The translations under genes were made by a program, and so were the position numbers. From Encephalitozoon hellem ATCC 50504 (lineage: Eukaryota; Microsporidia; Unikaryonidae): DNA of 64,000 nucleotides. Within the stretch, counting starts at the first letter, position 1; every line of letters starts with the position of its first letter. The DNA is taken from the NCBI RefSeq assembly GCF_000277815.2, contig NC_018471.1:62001-126000 (forward strand). Direction: 5' to 3'. The notes below the pieces were generated by a model. It did not search any database and was not told the DNA's origin. It was given only the letters and a program-made list of their open reading frames with translations. Below, in pieces: positions 1 to 9,000 of this stretch.

Positions 1-14
1 GGCATTAAGGGCTC

Positions 15-365
15 ATGAAACTATTAAACGACTGGGAAAAAGAGGAGGTGATACACAAAGATAGGATACTGAACTTTGATTTCCTTGTTGAGCAGGACTT
101 CATTGATGAAGTTGAGGACGGCTTCTATTACCTTTCCAAGGACCTCAAGACTGTTGAGACTGAGCTATGGAAAAAAGCCAATCACGAGCTGGCTGACTGT
201 TTGGACATAAAGAACATAGATAAAGAAATTAAGAGATTCATACTTCTTCTGAACAGTTATAATGAGATAAAGGACATCGGGCAGGAGCTTATTGGTAGAA
301 TAGCTAGTCTGAGACAAACAACAGCCAAGGATATTCACGAAGAGTTAGGAATGGATACAGAATAG
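15..365 (+). CDS. Conserved-looking small hypothetical protein
   Basis: This 116-residue protein is acidic and mostly helical, with no membrane segment or signal peptide. An in-frame stop lies just before the ATG, so the gene is complete at its 5' end despite sitting at the window edge. The C-terminal half is rich in Ile, Lys and Glu and reads as one or two long helices, which suits a small subunit of a complex. I compared it mentally with GINS and other small replication or transcription subunits and could not match it. Function is unknown. The downstream lipase gene converges on it with a gap of about 20 bases. Confidence 0.6.
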   Translation: MKLLNDWEKEEVIHKDRILNFDFLVEQDFIDEVEDGFYYLSKDLKTVETELWKKANHELADCLDIKNIDKEIKRFILLLNSYNEIKDIGQELIGRIASLRQTTAKDIHEELGMDTE

Positions 366-386
366 AACGCCCGGGTGCATAACGGC

Positions 387-1271
387 CTAATAAACACAGT
401 TTGTATTCTTGTTGTCTTCAATTAGTACTATTTCTTCCGACAATGTGATCTTTGCCTTCATAACATCTATGGGGTGGTATATAAGGCTGTCCCACCCTCC
501 ATCCTGTATGCACAAGGACCTTCCAATATGGCATCTTGTTTCTATGCTATATCCAAGGATATTACAGGGGCTGTATGGCCTGTTACACTCTCCTCTGAAC
601 ACAACGTCATTGCACATCCCAACATGCACAATATTGCTGTAGTGTTTTTCTATATCGTAGAGCCCAAGAATGCTTGCTATGTGTGCATCTCCAGGAGAGG
701 AAAAAGCAATCACAGGCAAGCTGTTCCTGATTCCAAGCAGCGATGCAATTGTTCCTCCAAGAGAATGGCCAACAAGAATCGGCTTGTCTTCGTGGTACAT
801 CTTCTTTATAGAGTCGACTATCTTCAAGGCATCGCTGAAGTACCCGATGCTTTCGAACTCTCTGATCTTTTCTTCTTCGCATCCCTTGTCTTTACATATG
901 GAGTACAGGATCCTATCCAGGAGCTTATCTTTTCTGGAGGTTTTTCCTATTCCTACACCCATCACCGAGAGCGTTGTCCCCTTGAATGCAATGACCACCC
1001 TCCCATTGTACCTAAAGGCTTTTGCTCGTACTCCATCTCCATCATACCCAAATCTGGCAAGTACAGTGTCCAGATCATGGGTGTGGTATGCATTCGAAGC
1101 CATTTCAATGAGCTCCATAAGATGGACTCTATCCATGAAGCCTAAAACATGCTCTTGGGCTACATCTGTGCTAGCAGTATCACTTTCCAGGGTCTGCCTA
1201 AAAGAGTGGAAAGTGCTTCGAGCACTGCCATATGCGTCGTATAGGGATCTCTGTAAGAAGTGTAGAACCAT
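387..1271 (-). CDS. ATG15: ATG15/Cvt17-type class 3 lipase
   Basis: This is a predicted alpha/beta-hydrolase lipase. The nucleophile elbow GHSLGG is at residues 168-173, with Ser170 as the likely catalytic serine. After it come a PVIAFSSPGD segment, a CND segment (likely catalytic Asp222), an ETRCH segment and a late YHPID histidine. This order and spacing resemble the vacuolar phospholipase Atg15 more than generic class 3 lipases. Fungal Atg15 is a type II membrane protein that breaks down membranes in the vacuole. The first in-frame ATG gives 294 residues with a weak hydrophobic start. The same frame stays open further upstream, without an ATG, through a strongly hydrophobic segment, so the true N-terminus may be longer (see findings). 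The family call is firm; the ATG15 assignment is likely but unproven. Confidence 0.75.
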   Translation of the reverse strand: MVLHFLQRSLYDAYGSARSTFHSFRQTLESDTASTDVAQEHVLGFMDRVHLMELIEMASNAYHTHDLDTVLARFGYDGDGVRAKAFRYNGRVVIAFKGTTLSVMGVGIGKTSRKDKLLDRILYSICKDKGCEEEKIREFESIGYFSDALKIVDSIKKMYHEDKPILVGHSLGGTIASLLGIRNSLPVIAFSSPGDAHIASILGLYDIEKHYSNIVHVGMCNDVVFRGECNRPYSPCNILGYSIETRCHIGRSLCIQDGGWDSLIYHPIDVMKAKITLSEEIVLIEDNKNTNCVY

Positions 1272-1370
1272 GATAAGGAAGACAAACCCCAAACATCTCC
1301 TGTTTATATAACCTGTTTCATCGTTCCAAAAAATTACTCTAATATCTGTTTCTTTCTTCCCTTGGGTTCT

Positions 1371-2276
1371 ATGAAAAGTAGCTCATGGCATATCGCTCTA
1401 TTGGACATTGTCGATGTCATGATAGAAGCGGTTGCATTAGAATTGTACAGAGATGCTCCACAGGTCCTGGAGGGGTGGATAGCAACGGTGATACTCAAGT
1501 GTGCGGAACAAAGGATACAAATCGGATCTCCACTTATAGCAGTAAGATATGCAATTGCTTCAGATCCATGTAAGCCATTGCTTGAAAAGGTATCGGAATG
1601 TTTACAAATAATTAACATCCCCAAATACACTCTTCGGACTATGGATGAGATAAGAAAAGACCCTCATGCCTTCGCAAAGATATCGGGAATATCATTAGGC
1701 TGTCTTCTAATCCAAATCCTCCTATTCAGGACATCTTGGACAAATCTCAAAAGGAAGACCTTCCACTTCTTTGCATTCCTGGTGTTCTATAAAGAATATG
1801 AGGTGTCGTTGCTACTTGGGGAGGGGCTGCTTCTCACCATGAGCCTTCTATCATCGTGTAAGTACATCAACTCTCTGCTCAGCCCTTACCTCAGCAAAAA
1901 CGACAGCGGAAGAATTGTACTTTCCCACGTCTATCTTCTGTCTTCCTGCATATATCCAAGACTATTTATACGGCATGCGGAGTATGTCTCCACCTTGATT
2001 TCTATCTGTTTTCAGGACTCAGCAGCCTCAATTGTCGGGGGATGGCTAGGAAAGACAGAGAAGTCGATTGAAGGGGCAATAGGAGGAGTGGCATCGGGAA
2101 TGATGGTTTATTTCGTTCTCTACAGAAGGGTTGACATGGCTCTATTCTTCGTGTTCATGGGAATTGTAGAGTATCTCATTCCAATTAACGATAACATAGT
2201 CATTCCATTCTCTGCAGTTTTATACTTCCAGGTATTGAAAAAGCTCAGGCCTAGCAGCAACCTTTCTTGGGGGTAG
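1371..2276 (+). CDS. Dolichol kinase / CTP-dependent lipid kinase family membrane protein
   Basis: This 301-residue polytopic membrane protein belongs to the CTP-dependent lipid kinase family that includes dolichol kinase (Sec59) and diacylglycerol kinase Dgk1. The diagnostic part is C-terminal: DSAASIVGGWLGKTEKSIEG, then hydrophobic spans and an EYLIPINDNIVIP segment. These match the family's DxxAxxxG..GK..KSxEG and DN..IP motifs. An earlier KRKTFHFF segment matches the family's RKxxHF signature. It would act in the ER membrane, making dolichyl phosphate or phosphatidate. Length is nearer Dgk1 than Sec59, so the substrate is uncertain; DPM1 elsewhere in the window is compatible with a dolichol role. 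The first ATG is used, since the longer frame starts with TTG. Its last 26 bases overlap the convergent Rab11 gene. Confidence 0.75.
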   Translation: MKSSSWHIALLDIVDVMIEAVALELYRDAPQVLEGWIATVILKCAEQRIQIGSPLIAVRYAIASDPCKPLLEKVSECLQIINIPKYTLRTMDEIRKDPHAFAKISGISLGCLLIQILLFRTSWTNLKRKTFHFFAFLVFYKEYEVSLLLGEGLLLTMSLLSSCKYINSLLSPYLSKNDSGRIVLSHVYLLSSCIYPRLFIRHAEYVSTLISICFQDSAASIVGGWLGKTEKSIEGAIGGVASGMMVYFVLYRRVDMALFFVFMGIVEYLIPINDNIVIPFSAVLYFQVLKKLRPSSNLSWG

Positions 2277-2892
2277 GTTTTACCTCTTTCAAGCTCTCTC
2301 TCCTAAACTCCACGCTCTTGAGGCGTTTCTTTCCTACAGAAGCTTTCTGGGCCTTCACCTTCTTATGAATCGTCTTGGCAAGCTCAAGAAATGCCTCCCG
2401 GACATTTTCTCCCGTTAGTGCAGATGTCTCGAAGAATGACAACTCGTTTGCAACAGCCTCGTCTTTTCCTTTCTGTGTATCAACTGCTCTATCGTCCTCC
2501 AAGTCTTTCTTGTTCCCGATGAGCACTATCGGAATTTCACTCGGAGAAAAGTCTCTAAGTTGTTTCAGCCACAGGCCAGTGGCCTTTTTGAGACTGTCTT
2601 TGTTTGTGATATCATAGACAATGACGGCACCCGATGTCCCTCTGTAGTATGCTTGAACAATGGCCTGGTATCTTTCCTGGCCTGCCGTATCCCATATCTG
2701 TGCTTTCACGACATCCTCCCCGATCTTGAATGTGATCGTGCCGAATTCAACGCCGATCGTTGCCTTTGAGTCCTTGTGGAACTCGTTCCTTGTTAGCTTC
2801 GACAGAAGGTTTGTTTTTCCGACTGCCGAGTCTCCTATCAGAACTATCTTGAACAGGTAATCAAAATTCTCTCCCTTTGTGATTCCAGGCAT
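2251..2892 (-). CDS. RAB11: Rab11/Ypt31-family small GTPase
   Basis: This is a Rab GTPase for exocytic and recycling traffic at the trans-Golgi. The 213-residue form has the P-loop GDSAVGKT at 20-27, the switch region TIGVEF, WDTAGQE at 67-73, NKKD, and ETSAL. The C-terminus is GCC, a double-cysteine geranylgeranylation signal. The sequence FDYLFKIVLIGDSAVGKTNLL is typical of the Rab11 branch. An ATG 66 bases upstream would add 22 residues, but the internal ATG fits the family length and has a TATA-like ATTATAAAT about 20 bases upstream. The gene converges on and overlaps the dolichol-kinase-like gene and diverges from VPS13 across about 110 bases. Confidence 0.93.
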   Translation of the reverse strand: MPGITKGENFDYLFKIVLIGDSAVGKTNLLSKLTRNEFHKDSKATIGVEFGTITFKIGEDVVKAQIWDTAGQERYQAIVQAYYRGTSGAVIVYDITNKDSLKKATGLWLKQLRDFSPSEIPIVLIGNKKDLEDDRAVDTQKGKDEAVANELSFFETSALTGENVREAFLELAKTIHKKVKAQKASVGKKRLKSVEFRRESLKEVKPTPKKGCC

Positions 2893-3001
2893 GCCAAATA
2901 AACATCTAGGATTTATAATATCAAGATATCTAAAACCACACCCAAAACATTCCTCCATCCATCATAAGAAAGGATAAATGCACAGTTTGTTTGGGTCCCC
3001 G

Positions 3002-6000
3002 ATGCTCAAGAAGATCCTTCTGAAAACGCTGAACAAGTTTCTTGGGAACTATGTGGAGAACATAGACAAGCACCAACTCGAGCTTGGGATATTCAAGGGA
3101 TATGTATCTGTGTCCAACCTAAAGATCAAGTCCTCTGTGATCTCGAGGCTATTTGAGGGGAGGGTTGTTTCGAACTGCATCGGGACGCTAAGAGTTCTTG
3201 TGCCATGGAAGAGCTTTTCCCGCAAGCCCATTGAGATATATGTAAAGGATATTGATATCAAGCTCGGAAAGGCTGGGTTCTGCTGGTGTTTTCTTGATGA
3301 GAGTCCGTGTGCAGAATGCACCGAGTATGAGAAGTACGAGTTCATGAGCAAGCTCGACAAGCTCAGTGTTCTTTCTGATGCACGGGAGGAGAGTCCTGCG
3401 CTTCTTGAGGACTTGATTACGAAGGATGGATTCAGGATTTTGATTGAGAATGTGAATTTAGAGTATGTGAGCGGAGAATCGATTGGTCTTAAGGTGAAGA
3501 AGCTGGAGTTTAATAAGAGAGATAAGGAAGAGGTGAAGAATGTGAAGATGATGAATGTTACTGGAATAGAGATAATGGGGGGATCGAAGGTGCTAGGGCC
3601 CTTTAATGTTTGCAGTAAGATTTGGATGTCTTCTAAAGATATGAAGCCGAAGGTTGAGGTGGATCTGGATGGGTTTCGTATAGAGATGAGGCAGCAGATG
3701 GTTGAAAGAATCCTGGGAAGTGGTACGGAGTATGTTGAAGATAGAATACGGTGGACACTCTTCAGAAATTATTTGGAGTACAGGCAAGTATTGAGAGCAG
3801 CCAGGGAGATGAGCCTATGGGAAGACCAGAAGGATCCAGCAAACTCCGAAAGAAGCGGGGTGATAGAGATGTGGAGAAAGCTCATCAAGCTACAGAAGAA
3901 GGTTATTGAATCGAAAGGCGTTGTATTAGAGGAGGTGAGTGAGATAATGGCAAGGGTGAATGAGTATAGAGAAATCCTGAAGGTTTCTAGTCTATCTTCT
4001 GACGAGATGGAAAGAAAAAAGAGATGCGAGAAGGAGATAAGTCTTGAGCGGCTTCTGAAGATAAAAAGAAGCTACTGCCGTGATTCCGAAAGGAAGTCGT
4101 GGAGAAACCTCTTGTCATTCATAAGAGAAGAGAGTAGTAGGAAGGGCGATCTGATGGCTATTCCTATTTCTTTTAACGTAGATGGAGTGGTGGTAGTTAC
4201 CGATGAGAAGCATCAAGGATTCAAGGTGGTTATTCCCAGAGGAAGAGTGAGTACAAAGAACCTGCTTTCGCCGCACAAAATAGACTTCAAGGGAAATGGG
4301 TGGAAGCTGTACTTTACTGATACCAGACGTAACGAGTACGAACCCCACAGCGAGCTGATTTCCTTTCTATTGGATGTAAGGGGGGCTCTTACCTATGACG
4401 GGCCCAATGTATATGTCAAGGGGATATCTAGGGAGTGGAGGGTTTTGAACTACAGGAGGGAGCTTCCCCATTGCTTTGAGGGTTTCATGAATGTTATAAG
4501 GAGGTCATGGGTGCCCTCCTATCAATCCTCTGGATCCAGAGGTAAGATAAGGGTTGATCTTAAGGTAGACATGATCGGAATGGAATCTGATCTGGAAAGA
4601 TTTGCCAAGATTGGAGCATCTCATAGGTACGGAGTTGAATGTGGAGGAATGGTGTTCTCTTATGTGAATGATAGAATAAGCGTGAAGAAGGCGGCATCGT
4701 TGACTGTGACGTCCTCTTCTGTTTACTGGATTAATCCTGTTTCTGGCGAAAAAGAGGCGCTTTCGAACAGAATTGAGACAGCTGTTCTACTTGTTGACAA
4801 TGTGTTCTATGTGAAAACATCGATGGTGGATCTCTATGCGCATGGAGTGTATCCCAACGGCTTTGAAGGGAACGGCGCAGTGTTTCCTGTTGGGTTTGTT
4901 GTTCCAAACTTCGAGATATGCTCTGATGCTATAAGGATTAATGGGCCGAAAGGAAGAGCCGAGCTCCGAAGGATCAGGGTGTCTGGAAATGGAGGGACGA
5001 TATTTGATTTAGAGGTTTTTAGGGGGAAGATACTGGATGTGGCAGGGAGGGTTGTATGTCGTATTCCCAGGATGATGATGGAGGCCAGAATTGGAGGTGC
5101 CTTACTTCTAGATGTCAAATATCTAAAGGTGTGCGGAGCTGCTAGGAAGATCGCCAAGCTTGTGTGTGGAATGCCAAGGATGTCTGGAAATGAGATGTCT
5201 ACGCAGGTGATTTTCAAGGCTGAGAGAGTAGAAGGGATGATAAGGTGCAAGGGAAAGACTTTGAATATCAGTGTGAACGAGTATTTCCAGGGCATAGCCA
5301 GGAATGCAAGGATGGCATTAGGCAAAAGCATGGTTGATATAGAGGATCTTTGGGTAAGTGATGAGTATGCATGTAAACATGCAATGATAGTGATTGACAA
5401 GGAAGATTTCAAGAGTTTAAGGGCATTTGAAAGGATACTCGGAAGAGTAGGAAATGGTGTGGAGGGCTTCAAGGCTACTGCGGGGACTCTGCTAGTTAGG
5501 TCAAGAAGTGGAGTGGCAGTGGAAATAAAAAACTTCCATATTTCCAAGGATCAGAGATCCATAACAGTATATCCTTTCGAGCTCTCTCTCTCTGATGCGA
5601 ATGGTCCTTTAAATTTGCCAGAGGACAAGAAAAAAGAAGTGAAGATATGCATCAGCAGGCTTGAAAAGTCTGGGGTTGAAACCACCATTGAGGGAAGCAT
5701 TAGAGGAGAGATTGACGAAAGAACTCTTATCAAGATAAGAGATGAGCTGGAGGGCATACCAAGGCCATCGGGTATGTCTGAGGAAAGAAGCGATGTTCTA
5801 CTTGATATATCTCTCGAAGTGATGTTTGCGGAAGGTTACCTAAAGGTAGAGTGCCCACTAGTTCTTTCCGGAAAGATGGGCTGGTGGGAGATATCTCTGA
5901 AGGAGCTTTCAGCTACATCTGATGATGGGCAGTATGTAAGGCTGCTTGATATTAATGCCAGTAGCCAAGGAGGGACCTTGGGACTCTCTATGAGAAGGAT

Positions 6001-9000
6001 GGAAATATGTCTTGAGCCCTTTCGGCTTGCCTCGATGCTTTATCCCCTTTTGAACGGTGGAGGGGAAGCAAGTTTTGCGGAGAATGTAGAGATACACATA
6101 AGTGAGATATCGATAAGCAACAAAGAGATAGATGAAATAAGAGTAAGAGATGTAAAATACGGGGAGGACCTAACCTTGTGGCTTTCTATCTCGAACAAAC
6201 CCGAAAGTAAGGTAACGTATAAAAAAGTGAATAACAACAGTGGAACTGAAAGTTTTCTTCTGTCTATGATGGGAGGATGCTATGAGATGGATTCTTTGAT
6301 TGCTACTATTTCCTTCTACGCCTCCGAATACATGAATATATGCGATAAGTTTGGGATTCAGATGTCAAAAGAGCGGCTCCACATATTGATTATGGATCTT
6401 AAGGTGATGATATGCGATTTCAAGTCTCTTCTGAGAGTTAATATCCCCATTGGGCATTTTGACATTCAAGAGACGAATTCACTCAAAGGAAGGATTCTCT
6501 GTTCGTCTGACATTTATGATCCGAATACCATGGGTTTTGTTCCTGTTGTTGAGGAAAACGTCTTTGTAGTAAAGAAGTGTGGCTCTCTTCTGGACGTTAG
6601 GACGCTTTCAAAACTGAGGGTACTATATTTGGATGGAGTCACGGATGCGATCACCGGGATTCTTAATAGAAGAAAGGATAGACCAATGCCCAGGAGAGAG
6701 ACACTTTCCTGTAAAATCGACATAAGAAACACTACCTGCACACCATTATGGATAAACACCAGAAATCAGACTAAAAGAGTTAGGAATGAGGGTGCAGCTA
6801 GTCTTGCCATAGACTATGATGAGAATAGTGTTTGTGTTGGAGAAGATGGGATGGGCACATCGATTTGCATTATGGAGGCAGGGATGCTCTCATTTGAATC
6901 TGGAGGGAGGACCTTTGTCATTGATGTGCTATGTGGCAGAAACTTGAGGACTGTAACCATTTCACACGCCCTATCGTTTCTCAATCTGTGCAGGATAGAG
7001 CTGGCTGGAAGGATGCATCGGGCTGATGGCACGATTTCTGAGATACGAATACCTCCGAATTCGCATTACACGATTCCGGAAGAAGAAGGCTTTTTCCTGG
7101 AGATAGGGGCGAATGGGAGGTATTCTAATGTTGGGAAGATAGATACAGTTGAAGGGAACGGCGATAGGGTCTTTGGAACAATATGCAAAGCAGGATGGAT
7201 GGTGATAGGCGTTGATACTGTTATAAGAGGCAACTCAGGGATGTCTTCTGCCATGGTAATTCTCTATCCTACCTTTGAGGTAGTGAACCGAACAATATCT
7301 GTGCTTAGCTTGATGTTCTCTATTGGGAAGGATGACGAGTACATGGGCTCGGGAGAGGTTTTGAGAAGGAATGTCCCGTTTCTTATTGGAGAGGATGGTC
7401 GAGAAGATGTATATGACATTGACTTTTCTGAGCTTCCTTTGGTTTGGGTGCAGAACCTCAAGAACAAGGCCAGGGCTAGGGTGTTTCATAGAAAGGCATC
7501 GATTTTGATTGAGCCGGGATATTCTGCAGAAATAAGGAAGGAGAGGTGTGAGGTGGATACCTTTTTTGGAAAGTACACTCTTGTGCACAAGATCAGAATG
7601 AGCATCTGGCCATTTCTGGTGGTTGTGAATCACCTTGGGAGTGATGTCTATATCAACGGGACTAAATTTTGTCCTGGAACCTCATGTAGTGATGAGATAA
7701 AGACCATCCATAGACTATGTGCTGATGAGTATAGGACCGATGAGGCGATAACTGTCGAGAGGAAATCTGCCAGGGTTGTTGCCCTGAAAGGAGAGGGCAG
7801 TGGAAGTCAAAAATCTCGGAATGCTCACGAAGGACTAGTGTGGACCTGCGAGGCCATATTTGGAGGGCTTGGGCCTAGAATAGGAGCACGTCCCAGGGCC
7901 ATCTACTTTCTTCTCTGGTCTAAAAAGGAATCTGGAACAAGAGTAATTGAGTTCAGACATGCGTACTTAGTAAGAAACGAAACCCAGATGAGACTCTTGG
8001 CAGTATCTGAGCAGGTATGCTATTATGTGGAGCCATGTGGAGAGATAGCTCTTAACACGTCTACAAACGGGTTCTACATATTTGTTGCAGATTGCATAGA
8101 TATCAAGTCTCTGAGGTCTTCTGGGGCGTTTATTCCACTGGACATCAAGACAATAAAGTACTTCAGATTGCAGGGGCCCGAGGGTGTTCTGTTCAGTGTG
8201 AACAAGTCTAAGTGCTTTGGACAGAATGTGTTTAGCATAAAGAAAGAAAGAAGCTGGCCATATACGCTATACAACGATACAGATACAGACTTGGAATTCA
8301 CACAAAAGCATGATGCTGTCAGGCATGAAGTGCCAAAGGGCTCTATGTATGAGTATGCATTGGACAACCTTATGCTTGACCCTGTAATTCTGCTATGCAT
8401 TGGAAGTAAGAGAATTCAGTTGGATTTGGGCAAGGATGGTGTTTTGTTCACATCTGGAGTCACGGTGTCTGTAGCCCAGTCAGAGACTACAAGGGTTATT
8501 CAGGTCTCCAAAAAGGAAATGGCCAATAATGAGACAAGAGACCATCTGAGGATAACGACTGACGACCTAGTCGTATCATTAGTGAACAAAGAAGGAGACG
8601 AGGTTCTCTGTGGGCATCTAAAGGGAATAGAGATTGCGGTGGAGCGTACTTTAAGAGAGATGGAAATTCCCGGAGGCAGAGTGAATATGAAACATATGGA
8701 ATGGACTATTGGGGTGGTTGTTGAGAGCATGCAGGTAGATAATCAGAACGTGTTTTGTGTATTTCCTATTGTTCTTCATCCTCTTGATAAGAGCCTTAGG
8801 ATAGGGTCTAAGAGACGGTGCGGAGAGAAATTTCTTGTGTTTGAGCTGACGGTTGGAAGCTCATCTCATCACACTTCTGTGAAGAATTTGTATTGCAGGA
8901 TACGGGACTTTGCATTGAATGTGGAGGAAAGCCTGGCGAGAAATATCAGCAAGATGCTTTCGCACGAGGGGGACGGCATTGAAGAACAGCAAAGGAACAT

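Noticed and set aside
474..1145. 223-codon frame antisense to the lipase
   Set aside because: It is fully contained in a gene with a clear catalytic motif, and its translation is low-complexity with no family or membrane logic.
4834..5547. 237-codon frame antisense to VPS13
   Set aside because: VPS13 is continuous across it, and the translation has no recognisable domain or start signal.
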